From assembly GCA_003218515.1 (NCBI GenBank), contig QHNT01000279.1:1-36447 (forward strand): 36,447 nucleotides of DNA. The letters are read 5' to 3'. This document shows, one piece after another, positions 15,588-23,565 of this stretch. Position 1 is the stretch's first letter, and each line of letters starts with the position of its first letter. Source of the DNA: Verrucomicrobiota bacterium (GTDB taxonomy: Bacteria; Verrucomicrobiota; Verrucomicrobiia; Limisphaerales; AV2). The notes under the pieces were generated by a model, which saw nothing but the letters and a program-made list of their open reading frames with translations, ran no database searches and had not been told where the DNA came from. The translations under genes were made by a program, and so were the position numbers.

Positions 15588-16508
15588 CTAGAAACTCAAA
15601 TGGCCCAATGCGAGGAGGCCGTAAAACGTGTACTCGCAATCCAAGTGCTCATCGCCCCAATGGCCGTGAAACGCGCCTTCGTTCGTCCAAAGCGTATCGA
15701 TGAAATCCAGGCATTTCTCCTTCACCTGCTCAAAGGAAACCTGCATCCCCGCCAGCGCGTGCAGTGCCGTCGCCGTTGAAAGCAGGTCGGGCATCGGCGC
15801 GTTTGGCGCGGCCAGAAAACCGCCCGCAGAGTGACAGCGCGCCAGCAGCCAGCCGCCGACGGATGGGTTCACCGGCAGGGACAGGTTTCGGAGGACGGTC
15901 ACGGCGGCAGCCGTCGCATTGGTCGAACCGACCTTTAATCGCTGAACAGCCGGAGCAACGGCAACGCGTTCGTTCGTCCACGCGCCATCTTCGGTCTCCA
16001 GAAATTTCAGACTTTGCGCCAGTCGCAATGGTTCCGGCACGGAGTCTTTCAAATCCTGATAGGCGCCCAGCGCGAGAAAACAACCGTAAGCCGTGCCGCA
16101 TTTCGCGCCTGTCACCGGACTGTACCCGCCGTCCTTGCTCCGAAACTGCTCAATGCGACGAAGAATTCTTTCCCGGAAATCGGCGACGCAGGAGTCCGTC
16201 GAACTCCGACCTGCAATCGCCGTCCACGCGCGGGCCAGGCAGCAGAGATGCACAAAATCCAAACCTTCTCCGCCGCCGAACGATTTCAGGTACGATGCAA
16301 TTCGCGCAACCGGGAGTTCCGCTTGCAACGCCAGCAAGCCATCCACTCCAAAAATCGTGTAGTAAAGGTCGCTGTTGCCCATGCGGTCTTTGAAGCCGCC
16401 ATCGTCGTTCTGCTGTCGGCGCAGAAAACTTGCGATCATTTCCGTGGATTCACCCAGAAGCTTCGGAGCCAGCCGCGCGACCTGCAGCATTTCGAGCCTG
16501 ATGCTCAC
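15588..16508 (-). CDS. Prenyltransferase/squalene-cyclase repeat protein
   Basis: The 306-residue product has alpha-toroid repeats with the QW-like signature Gln-Gln-Asn-Asp-Asp-Gly-Gly-Phe (about 33), Lys-Asp-Gly-Gly-Tyr (about 145) and Ser-Ala-Gly-Gly-Phe (about 228), ending with Cys-Glu-Tyr-Thr-Phe-Tyr. This is the fold of protein prenyltransferase beta subunits and triterpene cyclases. It lacks an evident Asp-Cys-Thr-Ala-Glu-type cyclase acid motif and is half the size of hopene cyclases. A polyprenyl-binding or modifying role fits its place 28 bases downstream of the polyprenyl synthetase gene. It starts with GTG at 16508; an ATG six codons inside is possible. It ends the minus-strand cluster. 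Confidence 0.7.
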   Translation of the reverse strand: MSIRLEMLQVARLAPKLLGESTEMIASFLRRQQNDDGGFKDRMGNSDLYYTIFGVDGLLALQAELPVARIASYLKSFGGGEGLDFVHLCCLARAWTAIAGRSSTDSCVADFRERILRRIEQFRSKDGGYSPVTGAKCGTAYGCFLALGAYQDLKDSVPEPLRLAQSLKFLETEDGAWTNERVAVAPAVQRLKVGSTNATAAAVTVLRNLSLPVNPSVGGWLLARCHSAGGFLAAPNAPMPDLLSTATALHALAGMQVSFEQVKEKCLDFIDTLWTNEGAFHGHWGDEHLDCEYTFYGLLALGHLSF

Positions 16509-16536
16509 GGCTGAATGGACAGGATTTTGGCCGAAA

Positions 16537-18267
16537 CTAACCGGCCACTGAAACTTCAGTCAAACGATTGGCCGCGTTTTTCGCCTCAAACTCCCTGCAC
16601 CAGCCTTTGATTTCCGTGTCGTTGAAAATCTTGCCGATGACGCGGCGCAACAAGCCTTTCAAATTCGGATTTTCCACGTCACGCAAGCAACGGATCGCCT
16701 CCTCCTTGTAGGTTTCATACAACTGTCGCGCCCGCTCGTCGGCCTTCAACTCGGTGTAAAGAGCCTCGATTTGCTCGGGGTTGATGCCGACCTGGGGCGA
16801 GCGACACCAGACCGATTCAAGCTGCGCCTTCTGGTCGTTTTTGGCCTTTTCGTAGGCGACCGCGAGCAACAGGCTCGGCCGCAAGCCCGCAATGTCGTTC
16901 GTCTCGCCTTTGCTGCCAAGGTCGCTCAAGTCGTCGCGAATCTGATACGCGATGCCGAGCGCTTCGCTGTAATTCGCCAGCGCGTCCGCGACTTCCTCAT
17001 GTTGTTCAATTCCGGCGTAGAGCGCGCCGAGTCGAAGCGCCACTTCAAATGCCGGAGCCGTTTTCTTGCGGAAAATGTCGAGCACCTGGGTCTGTGTCAG
17101 CGGCCGTGGCGTGCGCGCCCAGCAAAGTTCCGCGCCTTGTCCGCGACAAAGCTGTCGCTGCCCTTGCGACGCGATCAGGAGCATTTCTGCTTTTTGCTCC
17201 GCCGACGCCCGGCACGCGCCGATGAGGCGATACCCTTCGCCGATGAGCAAATCGCCCACGTTCAACGCAACGGCAACGCCATGCTCTTCGTGCAACGTCT
17301 TTTCGCCGTAGCGCATGGCGTCGTTGTCCTCGATGTCATCGTGGATCAGCGACGCTTTGTGAAAACATTCCACCGCCAACGCCACTTTACGAATGTCCTC
17401 CGGCAACGGCGCGCCAGGGGCTTCGCGCAGGGCCTGGTACGCCGCCACGGTCAGGAAAGGACGCCACCGTTTGCCGGCGCGCGCCAGCCATTCGCGTGCG
17501 ATTTGTTCCGTTTCGCCCTCAATCGGGCCCATGATTTTTTCGAGCGAGTCGCCGGTGAACCAGGAATCCACTTCGTTGCGCACCGAAGCGAGGTCGAGCC
17601 GGCGCGTTTTGTCGTCGCTGGTAAGATGGATGTATTCCCAGATCCAGTCCAGGTCCACCGTCGTGTCAATGCAGTCGTCCTGCAGCAGCGGGATGGCCAC
17701 GCCGGGTATCGCCGCGGCTTCCATGTACGGAAATGCGCGCTCCAGAACGCTCAAGCAGCTCACGCCGACGATGGCCTCAATCTTCCCCGTCTGAATGAGG
17801 CTCATGACGATGGCGCTGCCTTCTGCAACGAGCACAGCGTAGCCGAGCTTTTCCGCTTCGGTCTGCAAATCCTGGATCGTGCACAGACCGCATTGCTTGC
17901 AGAGCAGACCGAACTCATCGAACGGCGCCGGGCATTTGCTCTCGACGCGCAGGCATTTCGGCAACAGCAACAGCCGGCGTTCGTAAGGAACGGAGGCGAG
18001 CGTCTCCCGCCACATTTCGTTGTTGATCAGCACGCCGATGTAATCGCAGTAAAGCGGGTCGCAGTTCAGCATCTTAACTACCAGTTCCGCGTGAACTTTG
18101 AGTTCTTCGACGGGCAAAGGCGGAACCGGACTGTGCTCCGCGACATAATTCCGCACCACTTGCAGGATGTGGTTTCGCTGGATCGGCGTCTGCGGGATGT
18201 TCTTCTTTGGCGGACGAAAGCGCTGCTGGACGATGTGACGCGGAATGACGAGAGGGGCAGTTTGCAT
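16537..18267 (-). CDS. DUF116 domain fused to a polyprenyl diphosphate synthase
   Basis: The 576-residue product (ATG 18267; a TTG start at 18309 would overlap the upstream gene) has two parts. Residues 65-225 match DUF116: Leu-Leu-Pro-Lys-Cys-Leu-Arg, then Cys-Pro-Ala, then Cys-Lys-Gln-Cys-Gly-Leu-Cys (C105, C112, C123, C126, C129) and later Cys171 and Cys199, a likely metal or Fe-S site. Residues 255-540 are a trans-isoprenyl diphosphate synthase with both Asp-rich motifs (Asp-Asp-Ile-Glu-Asp near 310 and Asp-Asp-Leu-Ser-Asp near 445), Gly-Lys-Arg-Trp-Arg-Pro and Lys-Lys-Thr-Ala. The enzyme would elongate allylic diphosphates with IPP in the cytoplasm. These synthases normally lack the N-terminal domain. 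It lies between the radical SAM and cyclase-repeat genes. Confidence 0.85.
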   Translation of the reverse strand: MQTAPLVIPRHIVQQRFRPPKKNIPQTPIQRNHILQVVRNYVAEHSPVPPLPVEELKVHAELVVKMLNCDPLYCDYIGVLINNEMWRETLASVPYERRLLLLPKCLRVESKCPAPFDEFGLLCKQCGLCTIQDLQTEAEKLGYAVLVAEGSAIVMSLIQTGKIEAIVGVSCLSVLERAFPYMEAAAIPGVAIPLLQDDCIDTTVDLDWIWEYIHLTSDDKTRRLDLASVRNEVDSWFTGDSLEKIMGPIEGETEQIAREWLARAGKRWRPFLTVAAYQALREAPGAPLPEDIRKVALAVECFHKASLIHDDIEDNDAMRYGEKTLHEEHGVAVALNVGDLLIGEGYRLIGACRASAEQKAEMLLIASQGQRQLCRGQGAELCWARTPRPLTQTQVLDIFRKKTAPAFEVALRLGALYAGIEQHEEVADALANYSEALGIAYQIRDDLSDLGSKGETNDIAGLRPSLLLAVAYEKAKNDQKAQLESVWCRSPQVGINPEQIEALYTELKADERARQLYETYKEEAIRCLRDVENPNLKGLLRRVIGKIFNDTEIKGWCREFEAKNAANRLTEVSVAG

Positions 18268-18298
18268 AATCAGTTTGTTCAGCGGTCCATTAAGCGCA

Positions 18299-19594
18299 TT
18301 ATGGCACAAAGACTTCGCCTCGAGCGCCAGTATTCGCTGTCACAAGCGCCGGAGCGAGCTTTGATTTCAATTCACGCGCCTTCGACGCAGCGTCGTGCCG
18401 GCCGTTTCGATACGCGCCGAAATCGCTGAACCAAAACCTTTTTGCCAATCGATACAACCAATGTTTCTCCGGCACTTCCTCGCCGGGCAGCCATTGGCTG
18501 AACCGCGGCTGCATCGTTTCCAGCTCTTCCATCGCCGTGCCGCGCGCGGTCGTGTCGCGCGCGCCGTGCTTGCGCACCAGTTCCTTCACCAAATCAGGTC
18601 GCTCCAGCACGACGCAGCCGCGTGTCGCCCGCGCCGAAAGCTCGCGGAAATCGCGCAGGTAAGCCGACTGCCGCATCGTCTCGAAGACGCCGCGCGAATC
18701 GCGAACGTTTTCGACGGCGAACTGGATAATGGGGCACGGCTCGATGTCGCCGCGCGGGCTGACGTGATGGCTGACGCCGGTGGCCATCGGACAAAGCGCC
18801 TGGCCGTCGTGGCCGTAGTAGGCGTCGATGATGGCGATGGGCATCTTCGCCCGCGCCTCGACCACGAACTTGCGGACGCGGACGAGCTGGTCAGGGCGCA
18901 AAGCAAGTTGCGGATTCATCTTCGGTCCGACTGGCCGGTAAGTGTGATACCAGACGTAGTGCACGCCGCGCTGGATGAGTTCCCGCAGCCATTGTTCGGT
19001 CAGCAACTCGTCCATATTCGACTGGCAGACGCTGGTGGCCACTCCGGTAAGAAGCCTGGCACGGAGACAATGTTCCAGCCCGCGCATCGTTTTGTCGAAC
19101 ACGTCCTTCTTGCCGCGGCGCTGATCACTCGTGATTTCACGGCCTTCGATGCTGACCAGGGGCGTGGCGTTGCCCAGTTCGCGCAGGCGGGCCGCAACCT
19201 TCTCCGTGATGAACTGGCCGTTGGTGAAAAGCTGAAAGTAACAGTCGCGGTGCGCGGCGAGCAGGTCGAGCAACTCCGGGTGCATGAACGGTTCGCCGCC
19301 GAGGATGCCGAAGAACACGTTCCCGTGCCGTTTGGCGTCAGTGATGGTGCGATTGAGCGTGTCCAGGTCGATGGCGTCCTTCTCCTCCACATCCACCCAG
19401 CAGCCCTGGCAACGGAGGTTGCACGAGTTGATGATGGAAAGGTAAAGGAACGGCGGGAAATACTCGCCGCGCTTGATGCGGCGCTTGAACTGCTCGACTG
19501 ACAACATCCCTTTCACGCCGAAGTTCCAGGCGAACTTGGCAATGCACCGTTTGTCGGCGGTGCGCAGTGTGCGGATGACGAGGGTTGGGAGCAT
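18299..19594 (-). CDS. Radical SAM enzyme with SPASM-like C-terminus
   Basis: The 431-residue product carries the 4Fe-4S/AdoMet motif Cys-x3-Cys-x2-Cys at C58, C62 and C65 in Ile-Asn-Ser-Cys-Asn-Leu-Arg-Cys-Gln-Gly-Cys-Trp. A Gly-Gly-Glu-Pro motif follows (about 102), and later Gly-Asp-Ile-Glu-Pro-Cys-Pro (about 285), typical of an auxiliary-cluster region. Such enzymes start radical reactions from AdoMet in the cytoplasm; the substrate is unknown. It resembles the HpnH-like and SPASM-type proteins that often sit near terpenoid genes. Its stop is 31 bases before the DUF116-polyprenyl synthetase ATG. A palindromic repeat separates it from the ferredoxin gene upstream. Confidence 0.8.
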   Translation of the reverse strand: MLPTLVIRTLRTADKRCIAKFAWNFGVKGMLSVEQFKRRIKRGEYFPPFLYLSIINSCNLRCQGCWVDVEEKDAIDLDTLNRTITDAKRHGNVFFGILGGEPFMHPELLDLLAAHRDCYFQLFTNGQFITEKVAARLRELGNATPLVSIEGREITSDQRRGKKDVFDKTMRGLEHCLRARLLTGVATSVCQSNMDELLTEQWLRELIQRGVHYVWYHTYRPVGPKMNPQLALRPDQLVRVRKFVVEARAKMPIAIIDAYYGHDGQALCPMATGVSHHVSPRGDIEPCPIIQFAVENVRDSRGVFETMRQSAYLRDFRELSARATRGCVVLERPDLVKELVRKHGARDTTARGTAMEELETMQPRFSQWLPGEEVPEKHWLYRLAKRFWFSDFGAYRNGRHDAASKARELKSKLAPALVTANTGARGEVFVP

Positions 19595-19951
19595 TACAGT
19601 TTAGCCGAAAATGGAACGAATCTTCCGGGGAACCTCAGTTAGTTTCTGTGGTTTGACTTTGTCACGAGTTTTTGAGAGCGGTGGCAAATAGCTGCGGAGC
19701 AGCGGTAGAAGGTAGCCCACGGCGTCAGCCGTGGGTTGCGGTATTGACAATCGGAGCCGCGAAGCGGCGAAAGACAATTCTCTTTGGCCGCAATTCTGTC
19801 GCCCCTGACGGGGCTTTTGGTGATGTGGCGTTTTTCCCCACGGCTCACGCCGTGGGCTACCCTCTTCCGCCACTCCGTGGCTGACGGCTCGCGCGCGTTT
19901 CGGATTTACGACCACGACGTTGACTTTGAACATACTCATGCACTACGCGGC
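19595..19951. other. Intergenic region holding a palindromic element
   Basis: The gap between the ferredoxin and radical SAM genes is largely taken up by the imperfect palindromic element described separately. The flanks (19595-19690 and 19884-19951) show no gene. Several open frames through the element exist only because it is GC-rich and symmetric. Confidence 0.55.
19691..19881. repeat. MITE/REPIN-like palindromic element with nested hairpins
   Basis: GGTAGCCCACGGCGTCAGCC and the next five bases (19711-19735) recur inverted at 19837-19861 with 24 of 25 bases matching. The outer 20-base flanks (19691-19710 and 19862-19881) match inverted at about 14 of 20. Each 25-base arm is itself a hairpin (CCCACGGC / GCCGTGGG). 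The interior holds two more small hairpins, GCCGC-GAA-GCGGC (about 19757-19770) and GCCCC-TGAC-GGGGC (19801-19814). There is no ORF for a transposase. This looks like a dispersed non-autonomous element. Confidence 0.75.
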
Positions 19952-20527
19952 TCAGGTGCCTGTTTGCTGTGCTGCCAACACCATCTGCGCCCTGGCCTTC
20001 GCTTCTTCAGCCCGCCGCGCAATTTCCTCCGACGACGGCAGACTCATCAACACTTCGGGCGGGATGTCTCCGGCACTGGCAAGCTTGACCAGGCACTTCT
20101 GCCGTTCCTGCAAAGCCTTGTCCGCGTCGCGTTCCTTCGAGAAGCGTGACTTCGCCTTCTCGCTGCGTTCACGCAGCATGGCGTAAACGTCACCACCCAG
20201 CAGGGCGCTGATGTCGATCTTCATTTTCTCGCGCTGCAAGTCGGCGTCGCTTACCACGTCGCCGTTGATCGGACCGGCCTTGTATTTGGGGAACATGATG
20301 GCGGCTTCGGGACAAACGCGCGAGCAGGCCGGGCAATTGGTTTTACAGTTGTCGTTGTTCTGGACCTGAATGCGCTGCTGCTCGTCCACGCCGTACACGC
20401 CGAACAGGCAGAAACTCAGGCACTGCATGCAATTGGTGCAGCGGTCGTAGTCGATGACCGGGAACCACGGCTTCCAATCGCCGTGCTTCGCGGCGTTGGT
20501 TTCGGCCCGGACTGTTTCAACCGTCAC
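19952..20527 (-). CDS. Two-cluster 4Fe-4S ferredoxin-type protein
   Basis: The 191-residue product has two Cys motifs: C30-x2-C33-x2-C36-x3-C40 and C61-x3-C65-x2-C68-x3-C72-Pro. They sit in the context Trp-Phe-Pro-Val-Ile-Asp-Tyr-Asp-Arg-Cys-Thr-Asn-Cys, the 2[4Fe-4S] electron-carrier fold. The C-terminal 90 residues are Lys/Glu/Arg-rich, predicted helical, and unlike free ferredoxins; they may bind a partner. It is cytoplasmic and probably passes electrons to the radical SAM or other Fe-S proteins of the cluster. The start at 20527 overlaps the preceding 42-codon gene by 11 bases, implying coupled translation, or that both derive from one longer gene. Confidence 0.75.
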   Translation of the reverse strand: MTVETVRAETNAAKHGDWKPWFPVIDYDRCTNCMQCLSFCLFGVYGVDEQQRIQVQNNDNCKTNCPACSRVCPEAAIMFPKYKAGPINGDVVSDADLQREKMKIDISALLGGDVYAMLRERSEKAKSRFSKERDADKALQERQKCLVKLASAGDIPPEVLMSLPSSEEIARRAEEAKARAQMVLAAQQTGT

Positions 20528-20645
20528 GGCGATCCGATTCGAGCAGCGCGGTCATCGCCGTGAAGCGGTCGGCCGCTTCGAGCGCCTGCGCGTCGCTGCC
20601 TTCGTAGAGCACGACGCGAAGAGTGCTTTGGTCTTTAAGGCTCAT
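20517..20645 (-). CDS. 42-aa peptide between propeller and ferredoxin genes
   Basis: The ATG at 20643-20645 overlaps the stop of the propeller gene in an ATGA quartet, and the stop overlaps the ferredoxin start by 11 bases. The product begins Met-Ser-Leu-Lys-Asp-Gln-Ser-Thr-Leu-Arg-Val-Val-Leu-Tyr-Glu-Gly, a single beta-strand start followed by a helix rich in Ala and Leu. That looks like the first strand and helix of a larger alpha/beta domain. It may be the truncated N-terminal part of a longer ferredoxin protein, separated by a deletion. A separate function is not excluded. Confidence 0.5.
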   Translation of the reverse strand: MSLKDQSTLRVVLYEGSDAQALEAADRFTAMTALLESDRRDG

Positions 20646-21877
20646 TCAATCGTCAACATTGTCACGGTGTCCTTGTCCTTGACGAAAACTCTGTTCCCGG
20701 CGATCACCGGGTGTGCGTAGGTAGGCGTCTCAGCGATTTTGATCCGGGCCACTTCCGCGTATTCCTTGTCGCTGGGCTTAAAGGCGATCAATTCGGATTT
20801 TGGGGCCAAGGCCAGGAGAACCGAGCCCGCGTCGAGAATGGAGCCGAACCCCTTGTTGTCTTGCTGGGTTGTATCCGCCCAGGCCGACTGACCGGTCCGT
20901 GCGTTCAGGCAGAAGAAATTGCCGCGGCCGGACAGGCCAAAGAGCAGGCCGTCTTTCAGCACGGGGCTGTTGAACTGTGTGGCGAGTTCAGCGTTGCTCC
21001 AGAGCTCAGTGGCGGCGAAACCATCACCCTGTTTCTCGATCTTCACGGCCTTGGTACCGCGACCCGACCCAGTAAAGATCACCGTTTGCCCGTCCACGAT
21101 CGCTGTCGCCGCGTTGTAGGTCATTCCTTGTGGCAGGAATGGGATCTGCCACAATCGCTTCCCGTCAGCCACACCGATGCCGACGACGCTTTTCTCCGTT
21201 AGGGTCACAATCTGTTTTGAGGCTCCCACCGTCAGCAGGACGGGCGAGGCGTACGCCGGGGCTTCTTCGGCCCATTTCCACTTCTGGTCGCCGGTGGCCA
21301 GCTCGAACGCGATGAGCGCGCCGTTGCCCTGTCCGCCAAGATGCGCGATGGCCATCCCGTCCACAATGATCGGCGACATCGCGGTGTGGAACCGGGGCGC
21401 GACCCTGGGGAACTCGTCTTTGCGCCAAACAACTTTGCCGGTGGCGGCGTCCAGACAGGAAAGAATCCCGCCAACGCCCAGTGTGACAATCTTTCCATCC
21501 GCAACGGCAGGGGAGCTTCTAGGTCCAGGATGCTGCGATCCGTCCGGTCCGCTCACGGACTGCGCCGCGTACTTGTCCCGCCACAATTCCTTTCCGCTGA
21601 CTGCGTCCAGGCACAAGGTAACTTCATCCGTATCCTGCCGCGTAAAGACGTAAAGCTTGTCGCCCACCAGAGCGGGAGTAGCATCACCCAAGCCCACGTT
21701 TGCTCTCCACTGCTGAGCGAGTTCCCGCGGCCAGGTCTGGGGCGCTTTGAACCCGGTCACCTTCCCGTCCCGATGGGGCCCGCGCCATTGTGGCCAATCT
21801 TGGGCGAAAATGCAGCCCGCACTAAACAGCGTCACACAGTTCAAAATGGCGCCGATCGATCGATTGGTATTTTTCAT
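20642..21877 (-). CDS. Secreted PQQ-type beta-propeller protein (411 aa)
   Basis: Starting from ATG 21877, the product has a signal peptide ending near Phe-Ala-Gln (residue 26), then Asp-Trp-Pro-Gln-Trp-Arg-Gly-Pro, the hallmark opening of Planctomycetes/Verrucomicrobia secreted PQQ-like propellers. Repeats with Ala-x-Thr-Gly-Lys-x-x-Trp blades follow (for example Asp-Ala-Ala-Thr-Gly-Lys-Val-Val-Trp). The quinoprotein-dehydrogenase catalytic residues are not evident, so it is more likely a binding propeller (BamB-like) than an enzyme. It lies outside the cytoplasm, which is odd for a cluster of cytoplasmic redox genes. It ends in an ATGA overlap with the 42-aa gene. A longer upstream start would precede the signal peptide. 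Confidence 0.8.
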   Translation of the reverse strand: MKNTNRSIGAILNCVTLFSAGCIFAQDWPQWRGPHRDGKVTGFKAPQTWPRELAQQWRANVGLGDATPALVGDKLYVFTRQDTDEVTLCLDAVSGKELWRDKYAAQSVSGPDGSQHPGPRSSPAVADGKIVTLGVGGILSCLDAATGKVVWRKDEFPRVAPRFHTAMSPIIVDGMAIAHLGGQGNGALIAFELATGDQKWKWAEEAPAYASPVLLTVGASKQIVTLTEKSVVGIGVADGKRLWQIPFLPQGMTYNAATAIVDGQTVIFTGSGRGTKAVKIEKQGDGFAATELWSNAELATQFNSPVLKDGLLFGLSGRGNFFCLNARTGQSAWADTTQQDNKGFGSILDAGSVLLALAPKSELIAFKPSDKEYAEVARIKIAETPTYAHPVIAGNRVFVKDKDTVTMLTIE

Positions 21878-21932
21878 GGCATTGCTACAAAATTGCGAGT
21901 GGATTTGTTCTTCCAAGAAATGAAATGCCGGT

Positions 21933-22340
21933 TCACGCGGCCACCTCGCTCTTCGGCAACTCAACAGCACTCGGCTTCGTCGCTTTGCCAGTGGGCAGAT
22001 TCGGTTGGAGTTCTGCGCTGAACAAAGCGTTGGCGACTTCATCGGCACTTTGCACGCGCATGTTGAGAATCTCCGCCGCCTCTATCGGCAACGGCGCTTT
22101 CGCCGCGTGGAAGAGCCATTTCACCGCGCGCGGGTAGCAGGCCGCGATTTTCACCGGGCCGCCATCGGCGAGCCGTTTCAAGGCCGGGTCCTGCCGGGCG
22201 CTCATTTCACACAAGTCCGCCACAGCATCGAACGCCAGGCCGGACTCGCAAAGTTTCTTCAGCACCGCTTCCTTCACTTCTTTTGGCACGACCTGAGCGT
22301 AGGTGCAGTTGCAATACAGGATGCGCGGCGGCGTCGTCAT
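21933..22340 (-). CDS. Small Cys-rich HdrA-like protein
   Basis: The 135-residue product has Ile-Leu-Tyr-Cys-Asn-Cys (C10, C12), Cys31, Ala-Asp-Leu-Cys-Glu-Met (C44) and Ile-Ala-Ala-Cys-Tyr-Pro-Arg (C68). The spacing and the Ala-Ala-Cys-x-Pro-Arg motif resemble the N-terminal domain of heterodisulfide reductase subunit HdrA, where such cysteines bind an Fe-S cluster. The flavin domain of HdrA is absent. It is presumably a cytoplasmic thiol or Fe-S relay for the cluster. The C-terminal 30 residues are Pro/Lys-rich and disordered-looking. ATG 22340 is preferred, with GGCGGA upstream; a TTG at 22397 is possible. It lies 67 bases after the CobW gene. Confidence 0.55.
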   Translation of the reverse strand: MTTPPRILYCNCTYAQVVPKEVKEAVLKKLCESGLAFDAVADLCEMSARQDPALKRLADGGPVKIAACYPRAVKWLFHAAKAPLPIEAAEILNMRVQSADEVANALFSAELQPNLPTGKATKPSAVELPKSEVAA

Positions 22341-22407
22341 GATTTGTCCGCCCAGTCTAACATCGTTTCGTTTGGCTGCAACGTGTGCTTTTGGCAAGCC
22401 GGACTCA

Positions 22408-23565
22408 TCACATCGGCGCGGTAATCCGATGTGTCGGTTGCGGTTTGCCGGGGCGAAAATGCTCTAAATGTTCCAGTTTCGCTTTCAAGCCAGGGAAACA
22501 TCCGGCCAAACCCCCTACGGCGCTCTGCACCGCATCTCGCAGGATTTCCGGCGCCGACTGGGCGCGCAGGTTGATGATGAGCTGGCCGCTTTCCACGGGA
22601 TGTTCCAGGGCTTGTGACACTTCAGGGACGTAATCGTTACGCACCAGGTTAATGACCGCGATGTCCCCTAAACCTCCCTCCGGGCTGAAGGTCATTTTCA
22701 GATGGGCCACCTCCGCGTCAGCGCTCCGAAGGCGCTCCTGAATTGCGCCGGCCAATCGTTCGAGCACGGCGTTCGCGTCGAAGGCCTTTCTGTCTTCCAG
22801 TCGCACCGTGCAATTCAACCAGCCGAGCAACGCTTCGCCCACGGCGTAAAGTTCGTAATCCACTTCCATCGTCGCGCGGGCAGTCTGTTCGGCGGCAGTG
22901 ATGCGGTCAAACCACGAGCCCAAGCCGGCGCCTGACCGCGCGGACACCTCAAAAATCTCCGCACGCGGGAATTGAGCCGCCAGCTCGCCGCGGAGCGTGG
23001 GCCGCTTCGACGCGTCGAGCACATCGCACTTGTTGATGACGATGATGTCCGCTTCTTCCAGTTGCTTGCGGTAGATGTAGAGCACCTTCTCGGAAAACTT
23101 GCCTCCTTCCTCCAATCCGAAGATGCGCAGCGCGCGAATCGGGTCCACCAGCACGCTCAATGGCGCGATAAAAAAATTGTCGCCATAAATCCGGCGCAGC
23201 GGATACGTGACCGTCGCCACCAGGTCGGTGCAACTGCCGACCGGCTCGGCGATGAACACATCGGGACGCGTGGCGGCGGTCAGCTTGTTCGCTGCGTCCA
23301 CGAGCGAATTGAACCGGCAACAAAAACAGCCGCCCGGAATTTCTTCCGTAGCGAACCCGCGCGAGCGCAACATCGCTGTATCGACCAGTTCGCTCCCCTG
23401 GTCGTTCGTGATCAGGCCGACGCGCAGCCCTTGCTTCGTCAGCCTTTCTGCGAGTCTGACCACGGAGGTGGTCTTTCCCGCGCCAAGAAAGCCCCCGATC
23501 ATGAGGTAGCGAGCCTTTGGCAAACTCGGAACTCGGAACTCGGAACTCGGAACGTTCGGGCTCAT
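22408..23565 (-). CDS. CobW/HypB/UreG-type GTPase
   Basis: The 385-residue product has a Walker A motif Gly-Gly-Phe-Leu-Gly-Ala-Gly-Lys-Thr-Thr (about 24-33), the metal-binding Gly-Gly-Cys-Phe-Cys-Cys (C80, C82, C83) of COG0523 proteins, and the guanine-specificity motif Asn-Lys-Cys-Asp (about 178). COG0523 GTPases deliver metals such as Zn or Co to client enzymes. The C-terminal half differs from standard CobW C-terminal domains. The first 18 residues (Pro-Ser-Ser-Glu-Phe-Arg-Val-Pro) are encoded by a 7-bp repeat array and are probably not functional; Met22 is the likely ancestral start. It overlaps the end of the GcvH-like gene by four bases. The client may be a protein of this cluster. Confidence 0.8.
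   Translation of the reverse strand: MSPNVPSSEFRVPSLPKARYLMIGGFLGAGKTTSVVRLAERLTKQGLRVGLITNDQGSELVDTAMLRSRGFATEEIPGGCFCCRFNSLVDAANKLTAATRPDVFIAEPVGSCTDLVATVTYPLRRIYGDNFFIAPLSVLVDPIRALRIFGLEEGGKFSEKVLYIYRKQLEEADIIVINKCDVLDASKRPTLRGELAAQFPRAEIFEVSARSGAGLGSWFDRITAAEQTARATMEVDYELYAVGEALLGWLNCTVRLEDRKAFDANAVLERLAGAIQERLRSADAEVAHLKMTFSPEGGLGDIAVINLVRNDYVPEVSQALEHPVESGQLIINLRAQSAPEILRDAVQSAVGGLAGCFPGLKAKLEHLEHFRPGKPQPTHRITAPM
23523..23553. repeat. Heptanucleotide array inside the CobW-type gene start
   Basis: Four full copies of AACTCGG plus a partial fifth, in tandem without spacer. On the coding strand it reads CCGAGTT and encodes Pro-Ser-Ser-Glu-Phe-Arg-Val in the first 15 codons of the GTPase gene. 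Confidence 0.85.

Noticed and set aside
16771-18429. 552-codon frame on the plus strand
   Set aside because: Antisense to the DUF116-polyprenyl synthetase, whose Asp-rich and Cys motifs prove the real frame.
18395-19501. 368-codon frame on the plus strand
   Set aside because: Antisense to the radical SAM gene with its Cys-x3-Cys-x2-Cys motif; Val/Ala/Arg-rich composition typical of a shadow.
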